Source of the DNA: Flavobacterium sp.
GTDB lineage: Bacteria > Bacteroidota > Bacteroidia > Flavobacteriales > Flavobacteriaceae
Direction: 5' to 3'
Assembly: GCF_027483985.1 (NCBI RefSeq)
Contig: NZ_JAIXTJ010000056.1
Span: 62,001-126,000 of the forward strand
Length of the DNA stretch: 64,000 nt
Made by a program: the position numbers and the translations under genes. The stretch's first letter is position 1, and each line of letters opens with the position of its first letter. This document shows, piece by piece, positions 1 through 10,368 of this stretch. Below the pieces are notes generated by a model that had not been told where the DNA came from, made no database searches, and saw only the letters and a list, made by a program, of their open reading frames with translations.

Positions 1-1
1 A

Positions 2-178
2 GTAGAATTCTTCCACACAATGGGAATGAAAACCAAAATCTCAGAAAACGCTGAAAACATCGAAAAAACAGCCGATTTTATTGTAAATCGTTTCGAAGAA
101 AGAGGTTGGAAAGCTTTGGGCGAAAAACAAAATATTACTTTAGAAAAAGTAAGAGAAATTGTTGAGATGAGTTACTAG
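2..178 (+). CDS. Iron-containing alcohol dehydrogenase, C-terminal fragment (5' truncated by window edge)
   Basis: Frame 2 reads VEFFHTMGMKTKISENAENIEKTADFIVNRFEERGWKALGEKQNITLEKVREIVEMSY*, resembling the C-terminus of YqhD/Fe-ADH proteins. Confidence 0.6.
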   Translation, partial: VEFFHTMGMKTKISENAENIEKTADFIVNRFEERGWKALGEKQNITLEKVREIVEMSY

Positions 179-270
179 TTTTAGTGAAGAGTGAAAAGTA
201 AATAGTGATTAGAATTTAAAATCGTTGTGCACTTTGCGCATTCTTCGTGTCTTAGTGGTTAAAAAAAATC

Positions 271-307
271 AAAAGGCGTTCAAGATTTATTTCCTGAACG
301 CCTTTAT
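271..307 (+). terminator. Rho-independent-like hairpin after the alcohol dehydrogenase
   Basis: AAAAGGCGTTCA-(N)-TGAACGCCTTTA inverted repeat. Confidence 0.6.
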
Positions 308-527
308 CTAACCCCAAAACAAAATTTTTAACTAACTATAATTAATGAATTTCCCTAACCGAAATCATATATATTTAAAACGTACTTTGATTAGGCTTAG
401 TATATTGAATATTATAATTTTAAGTTAAATTAATATACTTCAAACAATCAGTTCTAAATCTAAAACTACTAGATTCACGTTGCTTTAAATAAAATTTGAG
501 TATTTTTGTTTATCAAACAAACAAATA

Positions 528-1523
528 ATGAATCGATATCCAAAATTTGCAGTAATTGGTGGAGGAAGTTGGGCTACAGCCATTGCAAAAATGCTTTGTG
601 TTAATCTTGACCAAATTGCTTGGTACATGCGCAATCAATCAGCAATTGAACATATAAAATCTCAAAAACACAATCCAAATTATTTAAGTTCAGTTGAATT
701 TGATACTAAAAAATTACTATTAACTTCTGATATAAATGAAGCTGTTGCTTATGCTGATTATATCATTTTTGCAATTCCATCGGCTTTTTTAAGTGCTGAA
801 TTAGAAAAACTAACTGTTAGTTTACAAGATAAAGTAATTTTCTCTGCCATAAAAGGAATTGTACCTGAAACGTTCTTGATTGTAGGAGAACATTTCAACA
901 AAAAATTCGATATTCCATTTGAAAATATTGGTGTAATAACTGGTCCGTGTCACGCTGAAGAAGTGGCTTTAGAAAGACTTTCCTATTTGACCATTGCTTG
1001 CGGTGATTCTGCTAAAGCTAAAGTTGTTGCCAAAGTTTTGGCTGGAAATTATATCAAAACTAAAATATCTGATGATATCATCGGAACGGAATACGCGGCG
1101 ATGTTGAAAAATATTTATGCCATTGCCGCCGGAATTGCACACGGATTAGGTTATGGCGACAATTTTCAGTCGGTAATCATGAGTAATGCCATTCGAGAGA
1201 TGAAGAAATTCATTAGAAAAGTACATAAAATGAAACGTAACATTAATAATTCGGCTTATTTGGGCGATTTATTAGTTACCGGATATTCGGTGTTCTCAAG
1301 AAATAGAATGTTCGGTAATATGATTGGAAAAGGCTACACTGTAAAATCAGCAATGATGGAAATGAGTATGGTTGCCGAAGGATATTATGCCGTAAAAAGT
1401 GCCTATAAATTAAACCAGGAATATGGTGCTAAAACTCCAATTATTGATGCAGTTTATGAGATTTTATATGAAGGTAAAGATGCTAAATCGGTATTTAAAA
1501 AACTTACAGATAAATTAGACTAA
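528..1523 (+). CDS. gpsA: NAD(P)H-dependent glycerol-3-phosphate dehydrogenase
   Basis: N-terminal GGGSWATAIAKML Rossmann motif; GPCHAEEVA and KNIYAIAAGIAHGLGYGDNF motifs. Confidence 0.93.
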   Translation: MNRYPKFAVIGGGSWATAIAKMLCVNLDQIAWYMRNQSAIEHIKSQKHNPNYLSSVEFDTKKLLLTSDINEAVAYADYIIFAIPSAFLSAELEKLTVSLQDKVIFSAIKGIVPETFLIVGEHFNKKFDIPFENIGVITGPCHAEEVALERLSYLTIACGDSAKAKVVAKVLAGNYIKTKISDDIIGTEYAAMLKNIYAIAAGIAHGLGYGDNFQSVIMSNAIREMKKFIRKVHKMKRNINNSAYLGDLLVTGYSVFSRNRMFGNMIGKGYTVKSAMMEMSMVAEGYYAVKSAYKLNQEYGAKTPIIDAVYEILYEGKDAKSVFKKLTDKLD

Positions 1524-1524
1524 G

Positions 1525-1749
1525 ATGAGCGAACGTTGGAAATATCAATTAAAAATGGGAGGATTTTGGGGAATCTTTATGGTTGTTTTTATGCTTTTGT
1601 TTGAGATTAAAGAAAAAACTGTTTCACAACAACTTTCAGAAAATAATTTCTACTTCAGAGCCGCTTCTTATCTTGTGATAGGCATCTTCGTTTTAGGATA
1701 TTTTAGTTGGAAGGAAAAGGTTAAAAGAGAGCATTCTACTAAAAAATAG
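1525..1749 (+). CDS. Small two-TM membrane protein, hypothetical
   Basis: 74-aa ORF directly downstream of gpsA with two hydrophobic segments. Confidence 0.7.
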   Translation: MSERWKYQLKMGGFWGIFMVVFMLLFEIKEKTVSQQLSENNFYFRAASYLVIGIFVLGYFSWKEKVKREHSTKK

Positions 1750-1765
1750 ATTTCTACTAAAAAAA

Positions 1766-2173
1766 CTACCTAACAATCACGCCGTCAACAAACAAAATTG
1801 GCACTTCTTCAACATAATCTGGAGTTATGGTTTGTGCTCGGAAGATGAATTTTTTGTCATACAAAGTATCACCAATAAAGTAAGATACCATAAATTCGTT
1901 GTTCAATCTAAGTACACTTGTTTCAACCATTTCAATTTTAACAACTGAAACCGCTGGAACTTTTGGAAACGAATGACGTAATAGCGACGTCTTTTTTTCC
2001 TCGCCATCAATAGTTCCGAAGGCTTTGGAAACTACCATTACATTTTCTATATCATAGTCAGAATCGTTTACAAGATAAACGTACCAAACTTTATCCATAA
2101 AGTCATCGCTCCATTCTTGAACGGCTGCTACAAATACGTTTTCTACTTTTGGGATGGTGATGTCTGCTTTCAT
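1766..2173 (-). CDS. Hypothetical cytoplasmic protein
   Basis: 135-aa ORF, intact, convergent with the 1525 ORF. Confidence 0.75.
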   Translation of the reverse strand: MKADITIPKVENVFVAAVQEWSDDFMDKVWYVYLVNDSDYDIENVMVVSKAFGTIDGEEKKTSLLRHSFPKVPAVSVVKIEMVETSVLRLNNEFMVSYFIGDTLYDKKFIFRAQTITPDYVEEVPILFVDGVIVR

Positions 2174-2257
2174 AGGATTGTTGATTTTTGATTAACGATT
2201 TTTGATTTTAGAAGTAAATCTCGAAATCAAAAATCGTTATTCTTCATTCTTAAATCA

Positions 2258-3277
2258 TTATATACTTGATTTAAATTGCTCCAAGAAACGAACATCGTTT
2301 TCGAAGAACATTCTGATGTCGCCAATTTGGTGTAAAAGCATTGCAATACGCTCGATTCCCATTCCAAAGGCGAAACCAGAGAATTCATCGGGATTGATGC
2401 CACAATTCTTTAGAACATTTGGATCAACCATTCCGCAACCTCCAATTTCTAACCAACCTGTTCCTTTAGTAATTCGATAATCTGTTTCGGTTTTTAAACC
2501 CCAATAAATATCAATTTCGGCACTTGGTTCGGTAAAAGGAAAATAACTTGGACGTAAACGAATTTTAGACTTTCCGAACATTTCTTTAGTGAAATAAAGT
2601 AATGTTTGTTTTAAGTCGGCAAACGAAACGTCTTTATCAATATACAAACCCTCCACTTGATGGAAAATACAGTGAGAACGTGATGAAACCGCTTCGTTAC
2701 GGAAAACTCTTCCTGGAGAAATGGTACGAATTGGTGGTTTATTGTTTTCCATATAACGCACTTGCACTGATGATGTATGCGTACGCAACAAAACATCAGG
2801 ATTGGTTTGGATGAAAAACGTGTCTTGCATATCTCTTGCTGGATGATATTCTGGCAAGTTTAATGCTGTAAAATTATGCCAATCGTCTTCAATTTCTGGA
2901 CCTTCAGAAACGTTGAATCCGATGGTTGAAAAGATATCAATAATTTGATTTTTTACTATTGAAATAGGATGACGAGAGCCAATTTGAATAGGCTCACCTG
3001 GACGTGACAAATCGCCATAAAAACCTTTTACTTCTTCTTTGCTTTCTAGCTCTTCTTGAATGGTTTTTACTTTTTCTTCAGCAACAGCTTTAAGTGTATT
3101 AATTACTTGTCCGAAGTCTTTCTTTTGGTCGTTTGGAATATTTTTGAACTCATTAAAAAGTTCTTTCAACAATCCTTTACTTCCTAAATATTTTATACGA
3201 AATTGCTCTAACGATTCTTTATTTTTCTCGTTAAATGCTTTAGCTTCTTCAATATGTTGTTTAATCTTGTCTATCAT
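2258..3277 (-). CDS. pheS: Phenylalanine--tRNA ligase alpha subunit
   Basis: Class II aaRS motifs: [66 protein letters not shown]. Confidence 0.97.
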   Translation of the reverse strand: MIDKIKQHIEEAKAFNEKNKESLEQFRIKYLGSKGLLKELFNEFKNIPNDQKKDFGQVINTLKAVAEEKVKTIQEELESKEEVKGFYGDLSRPGEPIQIGSRHPISIVKNQIIDIFSTIGFNVSEGPEIEDDWHNFTALNLPEYHPARDMQDTFFIQTNPDVLLRTHTSSVQVRYMENNKPPIRTISPGRVFRNEAVSSRSHCIFHQVEGLYIDKDVSFADLKQTLLYFTKEMFGKSKIRLRPSYFPFTEPSAEIDIYWGLKTETDYRITKGTGWLEIGGCGMVDPNVLKNCGINPDEFSGFAFGMGIERIAMLLHQIGDIRMFFENDVRFLEQFKSSI

Positions 3278-3310
3278 CGTTCGTTCTTTGAAGGTGCAAA
3301 TTTAGCTTTT

Positions 3311-3396
3311 TTTAGTGATTAGTGAAAAGTAATTAGTAATTAGTCAAAAAAACGTTTGTAAAAAGCTAATCACTTTTCACTATTTACTATTCACTT
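3311..3396. terminator. Large imperfect hairpin made of AGTGATT-type heptads (candidate bidirectional terminator)
   Basis: TTAGTGATTAGTGAAAAGTAATTAGTAATTAGT ... GCTAATCACTTTTCACTATTTACTATTCACT. Confidence 0.5.
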
Positions 3397-3751
3397 AAGC
3401 AATAAGTTCTTTCTCTAAAAAATAATTCACAATGGCATCTTTCATTAAAATGGTTTGTTCACCTGCTTTTAATGGCGGTAATTCTTCTTTTACTTTATAG
3501 TGAGGCCATCCGTCTTTATCGAAAAATTCGAATTCGTAGTAGCCATAAGGTTCTAATAATCTACAAATGGCGATGTGCATTAGGTTTACTTTTTCGTCTT
3601 TTTTGAATTCGCGATGGAATTTTCCAAATTCTTGAATTCCGATAAGGTAAATTATGGCGTCTAAATCTAAATCTTCTCCTTGCGAAAATTGATTGGAAAG
3701 TATTTCAACGACTTTTTCCCAGCGTTCTTTTAGTTGTATATCTCTAGACAT
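3395..3751 (-). CDS. Hypothetical cytoplasmic protein
   Basis: 118-aa ORF with uninterrupted, charged, soluble composition. Confidence 0.8.
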   Translation of the reverse strand: MSRDIQLKERWEKVVEILSNQFSQGEDLDLDAIIYLIGIQEFGKFHREFKKDEKVNLMHIAICRLLEPYGYYEFEFFDKDGWPHYKVKEELPPLKAGEQTILMKDAIVNYFLEKELIA

Positions 3752-3905
3752 TTAATTTTTGATTGTCGATTAACGAATTTTAATTTCAGATTTTGTGCTG
3801 AAATTTAAAACTATTTGCAAATATAGTTTATCAAAACTGAATTTTTAGGATTTGGAATTTGCCTTTTGGAAATTCGATTATATTTGTCGTTTAAAAACAA
3901 GTAGA

Positions 3906-4397
3906 ATGGGTTTTATCGATATTTTTTTAGGGGTTTTATTGGGTTATGGTATTTTTAAAGGAATTAGAAATGGACTAATTGTTGAATTTGCTTCCTTGAT
4001 TTCTTTTTTTGTTGGAATTTATATTGCTGTAAAATTTTCTTCCGTTGTTGGAGGTTTTATTGGAGATTCAAAATCGGCTAAAGTTTTAGCATTTGTACTT
4101 ACATTTATCCTTGTTGTTATCGGAATTCATTTGCTTGCCAAAGTCTTTTCTAAAATTGCAAGTGCCTTGTTTTTAGGATTAATCAACCGAATTGGTGGTG
4201 CTCTTTTTGGTGGACTAAAAACGGCGTTGATTCTTGGTGTGATTTTAAGTTTGTTTCAAAAAGTAAATCTTAATGATGCTTTAATCAGTAAAGAAACTCA
4301 GGAAGAATCTTTATTTTTTAATCCGATATTAAAGACATCTGAATTTATGTTGCCTGTTCTAACGGATTGGTTTAAGGATTTGAAAAGTAAGGTTTAA
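3906..4397 (+). CDS. CvpA family membrane protein (track ORF 3852..4397; likely start at 3906)
   Basis: MGFIDIFLGVLLGYGIFKGIRNGLIVEFASLISFFVGIYIAVKF is a CvpA-type N-terminus. Confidence 0.85.
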   Translation: MGFIDIFLGVLLGYGIFKGIRNGLIVEFASLISFFVGIYIAVKFSSVVGGFIGDSKSAKVLAFVLTFILVVIGIHLLAKVFSKIASALFLGLINRIGGALFGGLKTALILGVILSLFQKVNLNDALISKETQEESLFFNPILKTSEFMLPVLTDWFKDLKSKV

Positions 4398-4411
4398 TTA
4401 GACTTTCAATG

Positions 4412-4681
4412 TTATCTGTATGGATAAAGAAAGAAAGCTAACACAATTAAAGTGGTACAAAAAAAAAGTAAAAGCATGCTTTTGCTCTCTGAAGTAAATT
4501 TCCATTTGTCAAGACAAAAATATATTATGGAAAATAATATTGAAATTCCTACTAAAATTGGAACAGTTAAAACAAATATTAAACTAACACCACCGCCTTC
4601 AACTGGCACAAATAGCGTCATTATTGGAGTTAAAAAACCTAAAAATAAAATCAAAAATACTCCTTTATTGTTATTTCCCAT
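4412..4681 (-). CDS. Small three-TM membrane protein, hypothetical
   Basis: 89-aa ORF with three hydrophobic helices. Confidence 0.6.
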   Translation of the reverse strand: MGNNNKGVFLILFLGFLTPIMTLFVPVEGGGVSLIFVLTVPILVGISILFSIIYFCLDKWKFTSESKSMLLLFFCTTLIVLAFFLYPYR

Positions 4682-4806
4682 TTGATTTTATTATATTTAC
4701 ATTCATAGGTTATAATGAAAAAATAAGATTCCTACGGAATGACAAACAATGTCTATAAACTACCAGAAGTAAGAAACTGAAAACTAAGCACTGAAAACTG
4801 CCAACT

Positions 4807-5559
4807 TTAATTCAATTCCTTAATCGCTTCATCACTGATCCAACCAGTAGTTTCATCGGTAAGTTGTACTTTTTTCCAATTGGCTATACTTTCTAGAATA
4901 TAGACTTTTGTTCCTTCGTGAAGTAAAATTGTTTCTGGACTTGATGCTTTTGGTTCGCCTTTTACCGATGCTGTTTCGGCAAAAACTATAGCTGGTCTTT
5001 CATTTGCTAATCGGTTTTTTTCGAATAGTGCTGAAAAAATTGTGGTAGCTATTATTAACAATACGATAAACATTCCTGTAAAATAGATTCGTTTTTTAAA
5101 AGCCGTTGGAGAAAAATAATATCCAATGAAAAAAGCAAAAAACACAAAAGCAAACGCAACAGCAATCCAAGCCCAAGTATCGTAGCGATAACTAGAAGTA
5201 AAGTCAGCAATTAATTTATCAAAACCTACTTTTGGAATGATTTTAATGTCGTCAATAGCCATTTTTCTTGCAAAATCTAAGTTGGTTTGAATTTCAGAAT
5301 CGTTTGGGTTTAGTTGCAATGCCTTTTCATAATTGTAAATAGCTGGCGCCACTTTATGCAACTTATAATAACAATTTCCGAGATTGAAATACAACTCAGC
5401 CGATTGTTGACCGTTTGCTAAAACACTTTCGTAGCTCGCAATTGCTGCTTCATATTTTCCGTCATTGTACTGATTATTTCCATCTACAAATGGATTAGAA
5501 ACATCGGTTGCAAAAACAGATGCAGAAATAAATAGAATTATGTATAAATACTTTTTCAT
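4807..5559 (-). CDS. batE: BatE-like TPR/SH3 protein
   Basis: Signal peptide, TPR repeats (NGQQSAELYFNLGNCYYKLHKVAPAIYNYEKALQLNPND), TMs and C-terminal SH3-like domain; in the bat cluster. Confidence 0.85.
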   Translation of the reverse strand: MKKYLYIILFISASVFATDVSNPFVDGNNQYNDGKYEAAIASYESVLANGQQSAELYFNLGNCYYKLHKVAPAIYNYEKALQLNPNDSEIQTNLDFARKMAIDDIKIIPKVGFDKLIADFTSSYRYDTWAWIAVAFAFVFFAFFIGYYFSPTAFKKRIYFTGMFIVLLIIATTIFSALFEKNRLANERPAIVFAETASVKGEPKASSPETILLHEGTKVYILESIANWKKVQLTDETTGWISDEAIKELN

Positions 5560-5669
5560 TTTAAACCATTAAGGTATTAAGGTTCATTAAGCTAACTCAA
5601 TTATAATTTTTGGAACACAGATTTTAGAAATTTTAAAGATTATTAAAAGCTGTGTTGCTCGACTTATTA

Positions 5670-7514
5670 TTATGATATCTGTTTTTCTAAACTCGAAATG
5701 ATCTCAACTGCTTTGTCGTAATCTTGCTGAATTAATGTACTTGATGACGGAGCATATCTTGCCAATTCACAGCTCTCGGTTAAGGTTATAAATTCTTTTA
5801 CCGTTTCTGAATCAGCTTTTCGTGATAGTAAAATTTCTGTGATTTTATCTTTACTCATTTCTGATGTTTCGATGTTTAATTTGGCTTTCAAGAAATTGTG
5901 CATTGCTTTTTCTAACGCAATATAAAATAGCTCTTTATTGTTGATTTGTTTTTTGGCTTCTGATAAATATTTCTTAGCCAACGCATTCGATTTTTTTCTT
6001 CGATTACCAACAATATCAGCGTCTTCAGTGTCTTTTCGTTTTTTGAAAACTATTACTGCTGGAATTAATAAAAATGGCAAACACAACAATCCATAAAACA
6101 ATCCAGAACCTAAGAAATCATCTGAGGCTATATTTTCTAAATTTGTTTTTTGTTTGATAAAAGCAAATGATTTTGTTGGCGTCACCGCTTTTTTAGCCAC
6201 TTCATCCGATGAATTTACTACAGCATTTGTACTATTATTTGTGCCTTCAAGTACATTCAAAACTATATTTGGTGAAGTAATTGTTTTATAACTACCCGAT
6301 GTCAAATCAAAATAAGAAAACTCTAATCCTTTTATCGGAAAGTTTCCTTTAGATTGCGGAATTATAGTATATCTATCGGAAATACTACCAGTCATTCCGG
6401 ATAACGGTGTAGAAACATTTTCTGTATGTTCTGGATCATACATTTCAAGTTCTGATGGAACAACAGGTTTTGGTAAATTGAATAATTTTAAATTTCCTAC
6501 ACCTGTAACTTTAATATCTAAATCTAGTGATTCACCGCTTTTAAGAGTGGTCTTTGACGGAAGAACACTAAAGTTGAATTTACCAACTGCGCCTGTAAAA
6601 CTTGCTGGTTTACCTGCTTCAGGAAGTGGTTTTACATTTATAATTTTACTTCCTGCAGAAACTCTTTTGCTGTCATCGACGAGTTGCACTTGACCAAAAA
6701 AATTAGGTCTTCCGCGTGGAACTTGACAATCAATATCTAATGCTAAAGGTTCAATAACTAACTTACCAGCTTTTTGCGGATATAGAACTGTTTTTCTCAA
6801 GACGACATATCGGTATCGTTCACCTTTAAACATTCCTTCTTCGGCAACTAACTGTTTGATATCGATATTTTGACTCCAAAAATCTTTATACTTTGGCTTG
6901 TTTAATTCTTGCCAGTTGGTGATGCCTATGTTGTAACTAAAATACAATTTGTAAACAACGGTTATTGGCTCGTTTACATAAGGATTGGTTTTAGAAATAT
7001 CAGCAACGAGGTACAAATTATTATCGGCTCTAACTGTTGCTGGTTCATTGGGATCATTTGGTTGATTTACCGCATTGGTCACGGTAATTTTAATGGGTAA
7101 GGTTTTGTAATACTGCCCATTAATTTCAATTAAAGCTTGTTTTATTATCAAATTACCTTTTCGTAAAGGCAATAAAACATAGGTATACGTTTTTAAAAAT
7201 GAGCCACGTCCATTTATCCATGTTTCGCTAATGGATTGACTTGGACCGCCAACTACTCTAAAACCACAAGCTTCAAAGTTTGGTGGAACAAAATTATCTC
7301 CATCTTCATTCATTGAAAATTCAATTCGAACTCTTTCATTTAATCCCAAAGTATTTTTGCTCACTTCGGCTTCGAATTTTACTTGAGCGAAAAGTGAATT
7401 GGCTATAAATAAAACAATTAAAACTACTATTTTTCTCATCTTCTCATTTGTAATTATGAAATAATTACCAGTCTTTTTCAGGTTTTTTAGGATTAGCAAG
7501 TGCTTTTTGAGCAT
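5670..7514 (-). CDS. batD: BatD-like oxygen tolerance protein (true start probably near 7439, MRKIVVLIVLFIANSLFAQ)
   Basis: Signal peptide, long beta-rich ectodomain, C-terminal TM; position in bat cluster. Confidence 0.85.
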   Translation of the reverse strand: MLKKHLLILKNLKKTGNYFIITNEKMRKIVVLIVLFIANSLFAQVKFEAEVSKNTLGLNERVRIEFSMNEDGDNFVPPNFEACGFRVVGGPSQSISETWINGRGSFLKTYTYVLLPLRKGNLIIKQALIEINGQYYKTLPIKITVTNAVNQPNDPNEPATVRADNNLYLVADISKTNPYVNEPITVVYKLYFSYNIGITNWQELNKPKYKDFWSQNIDIKQLVAEEGMFKGERYRYVVLRKTVLYPQKAGKLVIEPLALDIDCQVPRGRPNFFGQVQLVDDSKRVSAGSKIINVKPLPEAGKPASFTGAVGKFNFSVLPSKTTLKSGESLDLDIKVTGVGNLKLFNLPKPVVPSELEMYDPEHTENVSTPLSGMTGSISDRYTIIPQSKGNFPIKGLEFSYFDLTSGSYKTITSPNIVLNVLEGTNNSTNAVVNSSDEVAKKAVTPTKSFAFIKQKTNLENIASDDFLGSGLFYGLLCLPFLLIPAVIVFKKRKDTEDADIVGNRRKKSNALAKKYLSEAKKQINNKELFYIALEKAMHNFLKAKLNIETSEMSKDKITEILLSRKADSETVKEFITLTESCELARYAPSSSTLIQQDYDKAVEIISSLEKQIS

Positions 7515-8220
7515 TTACTTTTTCTTGAACTTTTTTCTCTTCATTATTAACAGCATCTAATAAATTTTCTATTCGTTGCTTAGATGCGCCCGATGGCTTA
7601 GGTTGTTCAGGATTATTTCCTTTGCCTTTATCTTTATCTTGGTTGTCTTTTCCGTCTTTTTTATCTTTGTTTTTGTCTTGATCTTTGTTGTCTTTTTCTT
7701 GATCTTTCTTTTCCTCTTTTTTATCTTTTTCTTGATCTTTTTTATTCTCTTTAGGTTTTTCTGGTGGTGGATTATCTTTTAGCATTTTTTTAGCCAAAGC
7801 ATAATTATAGCGCGTTTCTTCGTCATTAGGATTATTTCTCAAAGCATTTTTATAAGCTTCAACAGCACCTTGATATTCTTTTTCTTTCATCAAAACATTT
7901 CCAAGATTATGAAACGCTTTGTGTTTTTCGGGTTTGGTTTTAGCGTCTTGAATCGCCTTTGCAAATTGGTATTTCGATTCTGAAAATTGATTTTCTTTAT
8001 AAATTGTGGTTCCTAGATTGTAGGATGAAATGGCTTTCTTCTTAAACTTTGACTGCGAAATTCTATAATTTGCTTCGGCATCGGCATATTTTTTTTCGGC
8101 AAATTCCTCGTTACCTTTTGGCAAAAATTTATCTTTCTCTTGCGCTTTTATTGCAAAAGAAATTAATATTAAAAGTAATGTTATACTGTTTTTCATAGTT
8201 TTTTTTGAAACGAATTTCAC
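7465..8220 (-). CDS. batC: BatC-like TPR protein with a Lys/Asp/Glu-rich low-complexity tail
   Basis: TPR motifs plus KENKKDQEKDKKEEKKDQEKDNKDQDKNKDKK tract; position in bat cluster. Confidence 0.85.
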   Translation of the reverse strand: MKFVSKKTMKNSITLLLILISFAIKAQEKDKFLPKGNEEFAEKKYADAEANYRISQSKFKKKAISSYNLGTTIYKENQFSESKYQFAKAIQDAKTKPEKHKAFHNLGNVLMKEKEYQGAVEAYKNALRNNPNDEETRYNYALAKKMLKDNPPPEKPKENKKDQEKDKKEEKKDQEKDNKDQDKNKDKKDGKDNQDKDKGKGNNPEQPKPSGASKQRIENLLDAVNNEEKKVQEKVNAQKALANPKKPEKDW

Positions 8221-8280
8221 GAATTTTCACGAATTGTATTGTGTTAATTGCACGAATTTTGAAAGCTTTGCTTTCCTTAT

Positions 8281-9321
8281 CTATTTTTCTTCATTAAATA
8301 AATTCAACTTTCTAACCCATTTGGTTCTTCTTTCCAACAAAAATGTGTCTAAAAACAAAAGAAAAAATCCGAATCCTAAAAACCATTGAAACTGCGATTT
8401 TAAATCGGCCATTTGCGTTGCTCCAAATTCGGTTTTTTCGGTTGAATCTAATACTTTTTTTACATAATCAACAACTACTTTGGTTGTATTTCCATCAACA
8501 TAACCGCCTTTAGATGCTTTTGCAATTGTAGCTAAAACAGCTGCGTTTCGTTTGGTTACCACCACATTTCCGTCTTTATCTTTTTGTAATCCTTCACCAT
8601 AACCATTTTTAGCCAACGGAATAGTTCCACCATTTTCAGTTCCAACTCCAACAGTAATAATTTTTACTCCCAATTGTTGGGCATCTTCCGCAGCCGATTC
8701 TGCATTGTCGGAATGATCTTCACCATCAGATATGATTACCAGTAACTTATTGGTTTTATCTTTTTTATCAAAATATTTTGTAGTTGCCAAATCAATTGCT
8801 TGATCAATCGATGTTCCTTGAGAAGAAATCATTCCTGGTTTCATACTTTGAAGAAACATTTTTGCAACAGCATAATCCGAAGTCATTGGTAAAACCGGAA
8901 AAGCACTTCCTGAGTAAGCAATAACACCTATTCTATCGCTTCCTAATTGATTGATTAATTGTGAAACTAATTGCTTGCTTTTTTCTAATCTATTGGGTGC
9001 AACATCTTCTGCAAGCATACTTTTAGAGACGTCAACCGCAAAAACGATATCAATACCTTGACGTTTCACTTTTTCTACTTTTGTTCCCATCTTTGGGTTA
9101 ACCAATCCGATTATTATAAAAGTTAGTCCTAAAAGCACTACAATTATTTTCAAAATTGATTTAAAATTGGATTTTTCAGGACTTAACTTTTGAATCAAAT
9201 CTAAATCACCAAATTCTTTTTGCTTTTTTCTTTTCCACAATTGAACATAAAGAAAAAGCACCACCAATATTGGGATGATGAACAATAAATATAAATAACC
9301 TTTTTCTTCTAATTCGTACAT
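8281..9321 (-). CDS. batB: BatB-like VWA domain membrane protein
   Basis: GIDIVFAVDVSKSMLAEDVAPNRLEKSKQLV MIDAS motif with N- and C-terminal TMs. Confidence 0.92.
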   Translation of the reverse strand: MYELEEKGYLYLLFIIPILVVLFLYVQLWKRKKQKEFGDLDLIQKLSPEKSNFKSILKIIVVLLGLTFIIIGLVNPKMGTKVEKVKRQGIDIVFAVDVSKSMLAEDVAPNRLEKSKQLVSQLINQLGSDRIGVIAYSGSAFPVLPMTSDYAVAKMFLQSMKPGMISSQGTSIDQAIDLATTKYFDKKDKTNKLLVIISDGEDHSDNAESAAEDAQQLGVKIITVGVGTENGGTIPLAKNGYGEGLQKDKDGNVVVTKRNAAVLATIAKASKGGYVDGNTTKVVVDYVKKVLDSTEKTEFGATQMADLKSQFQWFLGFGFFLLFLDTFLLERRTKWVRKLNLFNEEK

Positions 9322-9361
9322 TTGATTGTCGATTGCTGATTAACGATTTTTGATTTCAGAA

Positions 9362-10366
9362 TTAAATAAAACTTTTAAAAATTGTGTTTTTTAAAGCGAT
9401 TTCTATCAGTAATAAAATTCCGGCTATCCAAACGAATAAACGGTATTTTTCATCATAATCGTAGAATTTTAGCTCTTCAATTTCTGTTGTTTCTAGTTTA
9501 TTAATTTCGTTATAAATACTTTCTAATTTGCTGTTATTGTTGGCTCTAAAATATTTTCCACCCGTGTTTTTAGCAATCGTTTTCATTAATTGCTCGTCAA
9601 TTTCTACAGGAAGCATTTTGTATAAAAAATCTCTTCCGTTGGGTGCATATGCATAAGGAAATTGTGCCATTCCATTAGTTCCTAAACCAATGGTGTAGAC
9701 TTTGATTCCGTATTCTTTAGCAATTTCTGAGGCTGTTTCTGGCTCAATAAATCCGGAATTGTTTACGCCATCAGTTAAAAGAATTATTACTTTACTTTTG
9801 GCTTTGCTATCTTTTAATCGGTTTACGGCTGTTGATAATCCCATTCCGATTCCCGTTCCGTCTTGAAGCACATTATCAAATTTAATATCAGCAATAGCTT
9901 GTTTTACGATGGCTTTATCGCTTGTAACCGGTGTTTTAGTATAAGCTTCGCCAGCGTAGGCAACAACGCCAATTCTATCGTTAGGACGACCGTCAACAAA
10001 ATCAATGGCAACTTCTTTTAAAGCTTCCATTCTGTTAGGTTTTAAATCTTTTGCTAACATACTACTAGAAAGGTCAATTGCCATAACAATATCGATTCCT
10101 TTAGTCGTCTTGGTTTGATTACTAATATCAACTGTTCGTGGTCGCGCTAAAGCGATGATTAAAAAACATAAAGACAAAATTCGCAGTACTGATACATATG
10201 GTTTTACTTTGGCCAAGATCGAATTTGAACCTTTAAATCCTTTAACCGAACTTATTTTTAAAGTGGCTGTTTGTTCTTTATTTTTCCACCAAAGCCACGC
10301 TATTGCTACAGGAATTAGCAAAAACAACCAAAAAAATTCAGGATTTAAAAAACTTATTTTTTCCAT
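9362..10366 (-). CDS. batA: BatA-like VWA domain membrane protein
   Basis: GIDIVMAIDLSSSMLAKDLKPNRMEALKEVA MIDAS motif; IILLTDGVNNSG. Confidence 0.92.
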   Translation of the reverse strand: MEKISFLNPEFFWLFLLIPVAIAWLWWKNKEQTATLKISSVKGFKGSNSILAKVKPYVSVLRILSLCFLIIALARPRTVDISNQTKTTKGIDIVMAIDLSSSMLAKDLKPNRMEALKEVAIDFVDGRPNDRIGVVAYAGEAYTKTPVTSDKAIVKQAIADIKFDNVLQDGTGIGMGLSTAVNRLKDSKAKSKVIILLTDGVNNSGFIEPETASEIAKEYGIKVYTIGLGTNGMAQFPYAYAPNGRDFLYKMLPVEIDEQLMKTIAKNTGGKYFRANNNSKLESIYNEINKLETTEIEELKFYDYDEKYRLFVWIAGILLLIEIALKNTIFKSFI

Positions 10367-10368
10367 TG

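Noticed and set aside
2202-2814. Plus-strand ORFs 2202..2480 and 2602..2814 (and minus 2611..2796)
   Set aside because: Overlap pheS, whose motifs are unambiguous; they look like antisense or shadow frames.
4452-4685. Plus-strand 77-aa ORF
   Set aside because: Antisense to the small membrane protein 4412..4681, which has the more natural TM composition; confidence in both is limited.
6478-7782. Plus-strand ORFs 6478..6693, 6909..7100, 7576..7782
   Set aside because: Antisense to batD/batC; the 7576 ORF is the poly-Phe/Ile shadow of the BatC Lys/Asp/Glu tract.
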